Below, in pieces: positions 18,091 through 26,242 of a stretch of 64,000 nt of DNA. The DNA lies in contig CAVONB010000005.1 of the NCBI GenBank assembly GCA_963697205.1, positions 145,753 to 209,752 of the forward strand, given 5' to 3'. This stretch comes from CAVONB01 sp963697205 (lineage in GTDB: Bacteria; Pseudomonadota; Alphaproteobacteria; Rhizobiales; Hyphomicrobiaceae). Each line of letters opens with the position of its first letter. Within the stretch, counting starts at the first letter, position 1. The notes under the pieces were generated by a model. The model saw nothing but the letters and a program-made list of their open reading frames with translations. It did no database searches and was not told where the DNA came from. The translations under genes were made by a program, and so were the position numbers.

Positions 18091-19008
18091 CTAGAAACGG
18101 AGCGTGCCGCCCAGAACGGGTCCATGCTGCACCGCATCGTACCGGTACTGCCGGTTGCCTGAGCCCTCCGAATAGTCCACCGAAAGGGCTTTGTATCCGA
18201 TATAGGCGTCAAAGTCGTAGCCAGTTCGTTCAAATAGCTTGAACTCGTAGGTTCCGATGGCGTGCCAGGAAACGTCGCTTCCGACACCAAAGCCGCCAAT
18301 GTCGCCGCGAACAGTCAGCAAACGGCCGGGCGCCATCTGGTAACGCACGCGCGCGCCGATAAACGGATCGAGCCAATCGATAGTCCCGGAGCGAACGATC
18401 GCCCGGTTCCCGTCGATGATGAGCCCCGGACCCGGTACAATCACGTTTAGTGACGCCGATAGATTCGTATCCTGGTACCAGTAGCGGGCGCCGCCGAGAA
18501 TATCGATCGCAGTATGTGTGCCCGCACTTGCTGACGCGCCGGACCAGATCTCGTATGCGGCGCCGACCTCGATCACCGCCTGTGTGTAGTCGGCTTCGAT
18601 CGCGCCGTTGAGCGCAAGCACGCCTCCGGGGCGCCCGGCGGCGAAGTCACCCGATCCGGCAAGCTTCGAGTAGACGATATCGTTGAACAGGGCGAAGCGT
18701 CCGTTGCGCGCCTCCAAATAGCTCATCCAAGCAGGAATGCCCGACCAGTCGAGAGCACTCAGCACATCGTCCGGGGCGGCCTCGACGGCGAATGGCCGTC
18801 CCTTCACGGTGACGTCGCCCGAGATCCAGGGGAGCCAGGCGTAGGTCGTAAACTTATACGTCCATTGCGATCGCGGAGCCGTCTCGGCATACGGTGCAGG
18901 AGCGTCCTTGATGCTTCCGCCGAGATCCGCAGACGCGGCCGGCTCCGCAAAGCTGAACATAGTCATCGCCGAGATGCAGATAAGTTGCCTAAACTGGATC
19001 ATCAGCAT
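18091..19008 (-). CDS. Outer-membrane beta-barrel protein
   Basis: 305 residues with a signal peptide (start to about 'SFAEPAASA'). The mature protein alternates aromatic and glycine residues as in small barrels: 'WTYKFTTYAWLPWISGDVTV', 'YLEARNGRFALFNDIVYSKL', 'GARYWYQDTNLSASL', 'DWLDPFIGARVRYQM' and 'DFDAYIGYKALSVDYSEGSG'. It ends in Phe ('GGTLRF'), the C-terminal signature recognised by the BAM machinery. Similar proteins of unknown ligand are common in Bradyrhizobium-like genomes. Single gene; about 260 non-coding bases lie upstream. Its 3' end faces the decayed IS256 element. Confidence 0.8.
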   Translation of the reverse strand: MLMIQFRQLICISAMTMFSFAEPAASADLGGSIKDAPAPYAETAPRSQWTYKFTTYAWLPWISGDVTVKGRPFAVEAAPDDVLSALDWSGIPAWMSYLEARNGRFALFNDIVYSKLAGSGDFAAGRPGGVLALNGAIEADYTQAVIEVGAAYEIWSGASASAGTHTAIDILGGARYWYQDTNLSASLNVIVPGPGLIIDGNRAIVRSGTIDWLDPFIGARVRYQMAPGRLLTVRGDIGGFGVGSDVSWHAIGTYEFKLFERTGYDFDAYIGYKALSVDYSEGSGNRQYRYDAVQHGPVLGGTLRF

Positions 19009-19268
19009 CCCCCGTTGCCGAGCAGCGACAAGTCCTTGCCCAACTACCCATCATCTTGAATTCTAGAGGATTGAATTATAAGTGTATTCTCGAACCGCCA
19101 TCTATGCAAAATCGGTCACGGTTGGCTCAAAGCTGTGAGCGCGTGGCTGGTTCGCAACATACGCTCTGTATCCACGGTGAAACTGTGAAGCCGTATCGTA
19201 TCTGTACTGCGCCCTCGAGCGCCGCCCGGATATGCATTACCACGATGCGCTATTCCCAGTAGCCGGCC

Positions 19269-20552
19269 TCACTCCTGGTACCCCGGCGGGGTCTTATGCC
19301 AAGCGTATCCCGCTTTGCCCTTTTCATAGCCATAGTCGAACAGCTTGCGCATGTACCGCTTGTCGAAGGGGCCCGCGTATGGCGTCTGGAAATTCTCATC
19401 GATGTAAGCGAGGTTGAAGTCCACGCGATCTCGCTTGGTCGTCAGATAGATGCGGTAGGTGTCGTTAACGCCACTCGCCGCTGTCATCGTTGAAATCGTT
19501 TGTCCGACAATGGCCAGCGTCTGCTTCTTTACGCTCTCCTCGGGTCTGAACAGTCGACCATTGCGGATGACGTAGGCTTTGCGCTTGCCGGCCGGGGGAG
19601 CCAGCGCTGAGTTCTTCTTGATGTTGAAAGCCGGCGGATACAGGAAGGCCTGAGCCACCGTCCCGCCATCGACGTGCATTTCCTCGTAGTTCTTGCCCTC
19701 GAGCGTGACGTTCAGCATGACGGGCGGGAATACGCCTGGAATCGAAGCCGACGCACGCAGCACGTCGATGATGAGATCGCGCGCGCGCGGATCCTTGCTC
19801 GCGGCGATCGCACCGATGTTCCAGATGACGGAACGCGCTTGATCGAGGTTCGTTGTGGCGATGAGAAGCAGGCGACCCTTCGCATATTCCTGCGCGATGC
19901 GCGCAACCATCTTCCGGTCGACGTAGCCGGCGATCATTTTGCGAAGCGGCGCCGTGTCGGTCATCGCATCGTCGGCCACGGCGGCAAACACTGTGCGCTT
20001 GGTAAAGATGTCGTCCGCGGAGGTATCGGTATAGACGGCCTTCAGCTGCGCGTCGTACTCCGGCCCGAGGAATGCAAAGGGCGCGGAGAGGGCGCCGGTG
20101 CTGATGCCGGTGACGATGCGGAAACTCGGCCGGTCGCCGCGAACCGTCCACCCGAGAAGTAGGCCGGCTCCGAACGCGCCATCATCTCCGCCACCGGATA
20201 TGGCCAGAAAGTGGTTTGTCCCGAACTGCCCCTTGCCGAAAGATGCGCCCTCGAACGCTCGCCGCTTTTCGAGAAGGTCGCGAGCGATGGCTTCGACGGC
20301 CGTGACATCGCCGTCGGCGTAGAACCTTGCTTGAGTGACGCCGAGAGGGACTGCACCGCGTGCCATTGCCAGCGGAACCGCGGGGAGCCGATCGCTTGTC
20401 GCGCAGGCCGAGAGAAAGGACACCACCAAACCCGCGACCGCCATGGCGCCCACTGCTAGCGGAAGCTCGCGCCTAGTCCTAAGCCCGACCATGCGCATGG
20501 CTGCATCGCAGATCTTGCTAATTTGCACGACGCAATCGCCCAAGGCCGTCAT
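19269..20552 (-). CDS. Patatin-like phospholipase lipoprotein
   Basis: 427 residues. The N-terminal hydrophobic segment ends in a lipobox ('LSAC', Cys50), so the mature protein is probably a lipoprotein. The patatin domain has the oxyanion loop 'GGGDDGAFGAG' (about 120-130), the nucleophile Ser151 in 'GISTG' and the catalytic Asp295 in 'DGG', all required residues. The expected reaction is acyl-ester hydrolysis of membrane or host lipids. The start codon overlaps the stop of the upstream DUF992 gene by four bases, supporting the start at 20552 and cotranscription. Confidence 0.9.
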   Translation of the reverse strand: MTALGDCVVQISKICDAAMRMVGLRTRRELPLAVGAMAVAGLVVSFLSACATSDRLPAVPLAMARGAVPLGVTQARFYADGDVTAVEAIARDLLEKRRAFEGASFGKGQFGTNHFLAISGGGDDGAFGAGLLLGWTVRGDRPSFRIVTGISTGALSAPFAFLGPEYDAQLKAVYTDTSADDIFTKRTVFAAVADDAMTDTAPLRKMIAGYVDRKMVARIAQEYAKGRLLLIATTNLDQARSVIWNIGAIAASKDPRARDLIIDVLRASASIPGVFPPVMLNVTLEGKNYEEMHVDGGTVAQAFLYPPAFNIKKNSALAPPAGKRKAYVIRNGRLFRPEESVKKQTLAIVGQTISTMTAASGVNDTYRIYLTTKRDRVDFNLAYIDENFQTPYAGPFDKRYMRKLFDYGYEKGKAGYAWHKTPPGYQE

Positions 20553-21049
20553 TGCCGCTTCAGCGCCATGCCCGAGACGCCTACCGCCAGGTTCAGCCCC
20601 GTTTGAGCTTGTACGCTGATCGGCTGAAGGATGACCGAATTCTTCGCCCCCCCGACAAGCAAGTTGGCACCGCCGCCGATGCCGACGGAGGCATCAGCCG
20701 AAACGCCACCGTAGTTCCCCTCTAGAGCCCCGGCCGCAAGCTCAGTGGTTGACGAGACGACCGTCCAAACCATGACACTCGGTCCTTTGACACCGATGTC
20801 GAGACCAAACTTGGTGATGGTGGCCGAATAGACATGCGACTGCGCCTTGCCTGCCGGGTTGAACGCGCAAGAGAGGGTCTGCTTCGAACCAACCAAAATG
20901 CCGATGCTGCCATGGCCCTTGCACGTCAGTGTACCTGCGACAAGCTTCGCATCCTTGCCGAGCGCCGGCGCCTGTGCCAGCGGAACTGCCAACACAGCAG
21001 CAGCGACCGTCACCGCATACAACCACCGGCTCGCATGTTGGATCTGCAT
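20549..21049 (-). CDS. DUF992 domain-containing secreted protein
   Basis: 166 residues with a cleavable signal (hydrophobic to about 'PLAQAPALG'). The DUF992 body is glycine-rich: 'LVAGTLTCKGHGSIGILVGS', 'LSCAFNP', 'YSATITKFGLDIGVKG' and a Gly/Ala-rich tail. The two cysteines probably form a disulfide. DUF992 is essentially restricted to alphaproteobacteria, which supports the taxonomic reading; function unknown. It is the first gene of a two-gene unit with the patatin-like lipoprotein (4-base overlap). Confidence 0.85.
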   Translation of the reverse strand: MQIQHASRWLYAVTVAAAVLAVPLAQAPALGKDAKLVAGTLTCKGHGSIGILVGSKQTLSCAFNPAGKAQSHVYSATITKFGLDIGVKGPSVMVWTVVSSTTELAAGALEGNYGGVSADASVGIGGGANLLVGGAKNSVILQPISVQAQTGLNLAVGVSGMALKRQ

Positions 21050-21475
21050 TACCCCGCCCTCCTGCGCACGCCACGGCTCTGAAACCCGCCCGCTTCAAGC
21101 GCACCGCACCACAATAAGCAGAACTGCAGCTCATCGGTATGCACTTTCCGACACGTGCTGGTGTGGCCACTTTGCGCCTCAAGTGTTCACGACCTCGGGA
21201 GCCACCCGCAATCTAGCGCTCGCGTGCGCCGCCCTCGACACAATGCTTCAACCCAAACTACGGGATACTCCCGAAGGTGCGTAACGGCGCGATTTTGCGA
21301 CGCTTCGGAAAGCATGCAAAGTATGTAATGCTAAACCACAAACACCGCGCCTTCGGAACATCTCTATAAGTTGGTTTGGCACGCTTGCTTCTCAACAGAT
21401 TTGGGTGAACGATGGGGACTTTAGGGTAGGTCAACGACCTCTCGCGATTGAACTGGTAACAGGCTAACGAGGGTC
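21050..21475. other. Divergent intergenic region, DUF992 / AraC regulator
   Basis: About 425 bases between the minus-strand DUF992-patatin unit and the plus-strand AraC-type gene. No open frame here has coding character. Both transcription starts should lie in it, and it is the natural place to look for the regulator's own binding sites. I see no clear operator repeat. Confidence 0.4.
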
Positions 21476-22588
21476 GTGGTCCGTTCCATTGTTCACACGG
21501 AATGCAACAGCCACTCGTGCTCAAGACGCGTGCCGACTGGCTACGTCCTTCGGGCGGAGAGCAGCGTGACGTTCGACGAATATTCACGGGCGGTGAGCGA
21601 TGCCGATGTGGGATTCGTTCTCACCCATCGGGAGGTTCAGAAGTGGGGGCTCGAGCGCGCGGAGCTCGGAAAGATCCGCTTACAGTTGGGCTCAGACGGG
21701 GGCGGCAGTATCGTCGATGGGATCACTCGAAGCGATGCCGTTGTCTTGATCTGGCGCGTTGGCGCGTCTCCAGAGCACATCTATTTGAATGGCGACTTGC
21801 TTCGTCATGACGAACTGGCCGTACTGGAGCCCGGGTCGCATTTTATTTTCGCTACCAAGGGGCCGCGTCACTGGATTTCCGTTGCCATCCCTGTCGACTA
21901 CTTCGGCGCAGGGTTGCTCGACGCGGACTCTGGCCCAAGGGCGGTCTTGCTGTCGTCGCCCGGCCGTGCCGAGGAGCTTTCTCTGCTAGCCGCAGAACTT
22001 CATCGAGCGTCCGACTCCGCACGTCCATCCGAGGCCCTGGATGCGCTGGAGCAGGATCTGATCGCTGGCTGCCTCGAATGCATATCAGCGTCCGCACGCC
22101 ACGTGGCAGGGAATCACGAGAGCTTCTCGATCGTCGATAGGGCTCTCAAGATACTAAATCACAACGACCGACTGAATTTCCGCATTGATGAGCTGTGTGA
22201 CGTGCTCGGGCTCAGCGAGCGGACGCTGCTGCGGGCGTTTCATCGCATCGTCGGAATAGGGCCGAAGCGCTATCTGATGTTGCGCCAATTGAACCTCATC
22301 CGCAGAGCTCTCCACGATGCGGCTCACGACGAACTCCATGTGACTGGAGTGCTAACCGACTGGGGCGTCAGTGAGCTCGGCAGGTTCTCGGGGCAATACA
22401 AGAGTTTTTTCGGTGAATTGCCGTCCGAGACGCTTCGCGGCGTCCGGCATACACTGCCGCGGAAGGTTCGCATGAATGACGTAAAGCCGGACGCCCCACC
22501 TGGGCACAGCAACAGCGTCGGCAATCAAGCCAGGAATGTGCTGGTCCTGGATACCAACCACACCACCGATACCGTCCCAATCAGATAA
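21476..22588 (+). CDS. AraC-family transcriptional regulator
   Basis: 370 residues from a GTG at 21476; later GTG codons (for example near 21566) are possible starts because the first ~30 residues are poorly patterned. The N-terminal region resembles the sensor of AraC-type regulators, and the C-terminal two helix-turn-helix motifs are clear: 'FRIDELCDVLGLSERTLLRA' and 'VTGVLTDWGVSELGRFSGQY'. The core ends near residue 330, and a ~35-residue tail runs into the opposite-strand HupE/UreJ gene, overlapping it by 64 bases. It may regulate the neighbouring DUF3604/HupE operon or the patatin unit; the inducer is unknown. Confidence 0.85.
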   Translation: MVRSIVHTECNSHSCSRRVPTGYVLRAESSVTFDEYSRAVSDADVGFVLTHREVQKWGLERAELGKIRLQLGSDGGGSIVDGITRSDAVVLIWRVGASPEHIYLNGDLLRHDELAVLEPGSHFIFATKGPRHWISVAIPVDYFGAGLLDADSGPRAVLLSSPGRAEELSLLAAELHRASDSARPSEALDALEQDLIAGCLECISASARHVAGNHESFSIVDRALKILNHNDRLNFRIDELCDVLGLSERTLLRAFHRIVGIGPKRYLMLRQLNLIRRALHDAAHDELHVTGVLTDWGVSELGRFSGQYKSFFGELPSETLRGVRHTLPRKVRMNDVKPDAPPGHSNSVGNQARNVLVLDTNHTTDTVPIR

Positions 22589-23520
22589 GCAACCGCAGTG
22601 CGGGCCGGTCGGAGTGGCGCAACGAAAAGATTGGCCGCTGCCTTGCTGCCCGCCACAACGACGATAACAAAAATTAGCTGGCCGACCTCGACGCCGATGT
22701 TGAATGTCAAGAGCGCCAGCGGCACGTCGCTCTGTGGTAAGCCGATTTCCTTGAGCGCACCGGCAAATCCGAAGCCGTGCAGAAGTCCGAACCCGAAAGC
22801 GACGCTCCAGGGGTACCTCTGCGACAGCCGCTCAGGTGCGTCGCCCATCTTGACGACTTCCGCCGCGAGAAATGCAATGCTCAGTGCAATCGCCGCTTCG
22901 ACCGGCTTTTGCGGCAGACTCAGGTAGCCAAGTGCGGCGCCAGCGAGCGTAATGCTGTGCGCCACAGTAAATGCCGTGATCGTCTTCACGAGAACCCAGC
23001 TGTTACCGATCAAGAGGATCAGCGCCAACACGAACAACAGGTGATCAAGGCTCGTCAGAATGTGCTCGATGCCGAGGCGCATGTAAGTCTTTGCTACGTC
23101 GAGACCGGTCTGAACGCCGGCAACGACGAACGATGGCGAGCCAGCGCCGAGCCGCACGACCTGGGTAGAGCCGCCGCGATACTCGATGCGCGCCAGCACG
23201 TCTGTCAGGCTCCTGCTTAGCCCGTCGATCTTGATTTCTCTGTTCTTCAAGCCTCCTGGACAGACGACGCTCCAGCGCTCAAAAAACGCGTCCACTGCCA
23301 ACCCACGGATCGGCTCAGACTTCGGTGTGCAGGGAGCCGGCAGCTGGACGTAAAGCGCGGGGCGCTGCTTTCCTGCCGCCGGGACCTTCCAGTGAACCGA
23401 AAACTCGTCCGTCGCGATCTCGCGCATGGCGAGGTACGCGGGGCGCAACTCGTCCGCATCAGCGCACGCGGCTCCGAGAACCTGCAATATCAATATCGCG
23501 ATATAGATGAAGCGCGTCAT
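22525..23520 (-). CDS. HupE/UreJ-2 family membrane protein
   Basis: 331 residues. A signal peptide and periplasmic domain (about 1-130) precede a polytopic C-terminal domain of the HupE/UreJ type: 'MRLGIEHILTSLDHLLFVLA', 'TAFTVAHSITLAGAALG' and 'VAFGFGLLHGFGFAGAL', with histidines placed in membrane helices as in metal permease-like proteins. Last gene of the six-gene minus-strand operon, starting in an ATGA overlap with the parvulin gene. The family is related to Ni/Co permeases, but transport has not been shown for this subgroup. Its 3' end overlaps the convergent AraC gene. Confidence 0.88.
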   Translation of the reverse strand: MTRFIYIAILILQVLGAACADADELRPAYLAMREIATDEFSVHWKVPAAGKQRPALYVQLPAPCTPKSEPIRGLAVDAFFERWSVVCPGGLKNREIKIDGLSRSLTDVLARIEYRGGSTQVVRLGAGSPSFVVAGVQTGLDVAKTYMRLGIEHILTSLDHLLFVLALILLIGNSWVLVKTITAFTVAHSITLAGAALGYLSLPQKPVEAAIALSIAFLAAEVVKMGDAPERLSQRYPWSVAFGFGLLHGFGFAGALKEIGLPQSDVPLALLTFNIGVEVGQLIFVIVVVAGSKAAANLFVAPLRPARTAVAYLIGTVSVVWLVSRTSTFLA

Positions 23521-24380
23521 CGAGAGGACGGCTGCGGATAGCCGCCTTCGATCTGGACATCATAATTATCACGAAGCGCGCGATAGCGGTCGGCTTCGAT
23601 CATCATGCGTTTGTCGTTGGTCCACTCGCGCATGACCACGTCGCGAACCTCATGCAGCAGCGGCGTCGCCCCCGGCCGCTTATCGGCAATGCGCACGATG
23701 TGCAGCCCGAAAGCCGAACGGACTGGGCCGGCCCACACCCCCGGCGTCAGCTGGTCGAGGCTCGTGGCAAAAGCGGGTCCGAACACATTCCCTATGGCCG
23801 CCTTCCCGGTTGAGGGCAGTTCGAACGGTAGAAGCGTACGGTCCCCCAGTGTGGCGGGGTCAATCTCGGCGCTCGCCTTAAGTGTAGCCAGTAGGTCGGA
23901 TGCATCCGCTGCCAACATTTCGCCTCGGGCCTCTCTGCTCAGAAACACCTGCTGGAAGGAGTAAGCTGGCTCCGTTGCAAATTTGCTCGCATTGACCTCC
24001 AGGTAGGTCTGAAGCTCGGCGTCCGTAGGCACCAGTCCTTCTGCCTCGGCCTGACTGAGAAACTCCATCTTCGTCCGAAGTCTTCGGCGAATGACAGTGT
24101 CGCCTTTGTCGAGGCCCAGTGCGATGGCTTCGCGATAGTAGATCTCCTCTTTGACGGCGTCGTCGATCATCGCCTGCAGCTCCGTCGCAGTCGGCGGGCG
24201 ACGCCACGTCCGGGTGTACAGCGCGGCGAGCTGCTCGATCTTAGCCTCGGTGATGACGATGTGATCTGCATTTTCGCGGTCAGCGGGATTGAGCACCGCG
24301 TAAGCTGCGAAGATGACGAGTGCGAGGGCTAGAAACTGAACGAGCGGCTCGCTGGCGAGGCGTCTGAGCATTCCAGTCAT
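23517..24380 (-). CDS. Membrane-anchored parvulin-type peptidyl-prolyl isomerase
   Basis: 287 residues from the ATG at 24380, chosen for its ATGA overlap with the gene upstream. One N-terminal membrane anchor (about 12-28) is followed by a SurA/PrsA-like N-domain and a parvulin domain ('YSFQQVFLSREARGEM', 'LGDRTLLPFELP', 'VWAGPVRSAFGLHIVRIADK'). The catalytic domain faces the periplasm and should assist folding of exported proteins. Being locked inside the DUF3604/HupE operon suggests a dedicated chaperone for one of its products, such as the exported DUF3604 enzyme or the lipoprotein. Confidence 0.88.
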   Translation of the reverse strand: MTGMLRRLASEPLVQFLALALVIFAAYAVLNPADRENADHIVITEAKIEQLAALYTRTWRRPPTATELQAMIDDAVKEEIYYREAIALGLDKGDTVIRRRLRTKMEFLSQAEAEGLVPTDAELQTYLEVNASKFATEPAYSFQQVFLSREARGEMLAADASDLLATLKASAEIDPATLGDRTLLPFELPSTGKAAIGNVFGPAFATSLDQLTPGVWAGPVRSAFGLHIVRIADKRPGATPLLHEVRDVVMREWTNDKRMMIEADRYRALRDNYDVQIEGGYPQPSSR

Positions 24381-25027
24381 CCGTACAGAAATTCGCCTCC
24401 AGCGGCGGCGGCGCGCTTGGCCGGACCGGCAGCTGTTTGCGCCAAGACCAGCATCGATACTGCAAAGATCCACGAGCCGACGATCCTGACGGAGATCCGC
24501 TGCCAGTGCTTCTCGAACGTGACCGTCATTCCTGCGATCACGACCGTAAGATACAACACGCCTGTCGTGACGCCGGCAATGCCCAACACGCTCTCTCGGA
24601 CGCCTGACGTCGCGGTCGCCGAATCCAATCCAATGGCGAGGCCAGTGGCTGCTCCGATTGATATAGCGACAGGCGCGGGTAGGGGCCGGTCGACAATGAC
24701 GACGCTGCCGGCGACGAGCGCACCCATCAAGAGCAATGGCTCGCTGACAGGGTTCGTGTCGCTTGCACCCGCCGTCGCTACGGCAAGGCCGCCCGCAAAG
24801 GCCAGCCCCAGAGCAAGCACCGCAGCTCTCGCGCTACTGCGCGCTTGTTGGCCGAGCATCAAAGCTACAGCGGTCAGCAGCAGGGCATGGGACAGAACCG
24901 TCACGGGATGGAGAAGGTAGCCGTAGAATGTGCCGAGGCCCTCGATCGGGCTGTGCGCCAAAGCATGCGAGGGGCAGATGACAAGTGCAAGTCCAGCGAT
25001 CGCCGCTGCCCGGCGCGCAGACCTCAT
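24377..25027 (-). CDS. HupE/UreJ-like polytopic membrane protein
   Basis: 216 residues from the ATG at 25027, which overlaps the stop of the upstream gene (ATGA); the longer frame to 25300 is a shadow of that gene. It has a signal-like first segment ('AAIAGLALVICPSHALAHS', with 'AHS' after cleavage) and about six hydrophobic helices: 'LLHPVTVLSHALLLTAVALM', 'LALGLAFAGGLAV', 'LLLMGALVAGSVVIVDRPL' and others. The 'HAL/HPV' histidines and overall layout resemble HupE/UreJ permeases, but similarity is weaker than in its neighbour. The role is presumed membrane transport, tied to the same operon. Confidence 0.75.
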   Translation of the reverse strand: MRSARRAAAIAGLALVICPSHALAHSPIEGLGTFYGYLLHPVTVLSHALLLTAVALMLGQQARSSARAAVLALGLAFAGGLAVATAGASDTNPVSEPLLLMGALVAGSVVIVDRPLPAPVAISIGAATGLAIGLDSATATSGVRESVLGIAGVTTGVLYLTVVIAGMTVTFEKHWQRISVRIVGSWIFAVSMLVLAQTAAGPAKRAAAAGGEFLYG

Positions 25028-25620
25028 GCTGTTCCTGCTAGGAAGGCGACGCCGACGAAGGCGATGGCCGCGCCTAGGGCCCGCACAGCATACTTTCCGG
25101 CACGGAACCGAGCCAGAGATCCCAGGCCGATCCCGCAAACGTGGAGCAGGCCAGTGGCGATGACGAAGCCGAGCGCATACGCGAGCGGATCGGCTGCCTG
25201 CGGCAATTCCATGCCATGCGCATGTCCGTGGAAGATTGCGAAAACTCCCACCAGCAGCGCCGCGATCCACAGCGGTGCACGTAGCGCCAGCGCGACGCAA
25301 GCTCCGAGCACCACGGCCGAACCGGCCACAAAAAACTCGACGGCGGGCAGCGGAAGATTGATGATTTCAAGCGCCCCGCCGATCGCCATGACGGTGGGGA
25401 ATACCACCGGCAGGAGCCAGTTGGCCGGCGCGCCGAGGAACGCGCCCCACAGCCCCACAGCGACCATGGCGACGAGATGATCGAAACCGAAAATCGGGTG
25501 CAGGAACCCGCTGGAGAAGCCGCCGGCGACACCTTCGCTCGTGTGAGCGTGCGCTGGAGCGGCCAGCCAGAATATGCATCCCACGAGAACCAATGCGTTG
25601 AACAAGCGTGGCGCAAGCAT
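25024..25620 (-). CDS. HupE/UreJ family protein (Ni/Co permease-like)
   Basis: 198 residues from the ATG at 25620, preceded by 'GGGGGAG' at good spacing; an ATG at 25641 is an alternative, 4 bases past the previous stop. The signal segment ends 'AAPAHAHTSEG', which places a histidine at the mature N-terminus as in HupE/UreJ proteins. The family motif 'GFLHPIFGFDHLVAMVAVGL' follows, then 'FAIFHGHAHGMELP' and 'GLLHVCGIGLG'. The His-rich membrane motifs (HPxxGxDH and HGHAHG) are those of HupE/UreJ metal permeases. It precedes a second, more divergent HupE-like gene with a 4-base overlap. Confidence 0.88.
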   Translation of the reverse strand: MLAPRLFNALVLVGCIFWLAAPAHAHTSEGVAGGFSSGFLHPIFGFDHLVAMVAVGLWGAFLGAPANWLLPVVFPTVMAIGGALEIINLPLPAVEFFVAGSAVVLGACVALALRAPLWIAALLVGVFAIFHGHAHGMELPQAADPLAYALGFVIATGLLHVCGIGLGSLARFRAGKYAVRALGAAIAFVGVAFLAGTA

Positions 25621-25645
25621 TGGTGCAGCTCCCCCTGGCATTACT

Positions 25646-26242
25646 TCACTCGACCCGAGCAAGCTCGCCCGTTCCCGGCGTCCAACGATCGAGCCAAATC
25701 GACACGCGCTCGACAGCATCACCAGTCCCGTAGAGGCGGAGGAGCCCAAGAGCCCGGGCTTCTCGCGGCGTCAGACGTGCTGTGGCGATAGCCGATATCA
25801 CCGCAACGTCGGTCACAATCACCACATCGCCGGGTTCCGGACCAGTCGCATGCGTCGCGATTTCGACGGATGTCGCGCCTGGAACAAAGCGCGTCCATAG
25901 TACCGGCCCCAGAAGCACCATCGAGATCGCCGGCACGTCTTCAGCAGGGCGCGCAGCGGCGAGCCCGTTCCGGAATGCGTTGAGCCGGTTCGCGACCCTG
26001 TGATATCCGAGCAGCGCCTTCGCTGCCGCTGGCGTCTCGTCGCGCGCGAGCACACCTGCCAACTGCGCCTCCCAGACAGCGGTGCCCACGTGCAGCGAAT
26101 CCGGGAAGGCCCAGTTCAGAGAACCACGCGCAAGCGCGATGCTGCCGGGGTTCTCAAAGCCGCAGGAGAGGCTGGCGGTGGAGCCGGCGACCCAAACCGC
26201 CATTGAGATCCAGGCTCGACTCCGGCCCCCTGCATGGGTCAT
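25646..26242 (-). CDS. Putative lipoprotein of the DUF3604/HupE operon
   Basis: 198 residues from the ATG at 26242 (ATGA overlap with the DUF3604 stop). A hydrophobic N-segment ends in a lipobox-like 'LSCG', suggesting lipidation. The mature part contains 'GSIALARGSLNWAFPDSLHV' and 'TPREARALGLLRLYGTGDAV' with no recognised domain. Its position directly after the DUF3604 gene and before the HupE genes suggests a periplasmic accessory protein. Unknown function. Confidence 0.75.
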   Translation of the reverse strand: MTHAGGRSRAWISMAVWVAGSTASLSCGFENPGSIALARGSLNWAFPDSLHVGTAVWEAQLAGVLARDETPAAAKALLGYHRVANRLNAFRNGLAAARPAEDVPAISMVLLGPVLWTRFVPGATSVEIATHATGPEPGDVVIVTDVAVISAIATARLTPREARALGLLRLYGTGDAVERVSIWLDRWTPGTGELARVE

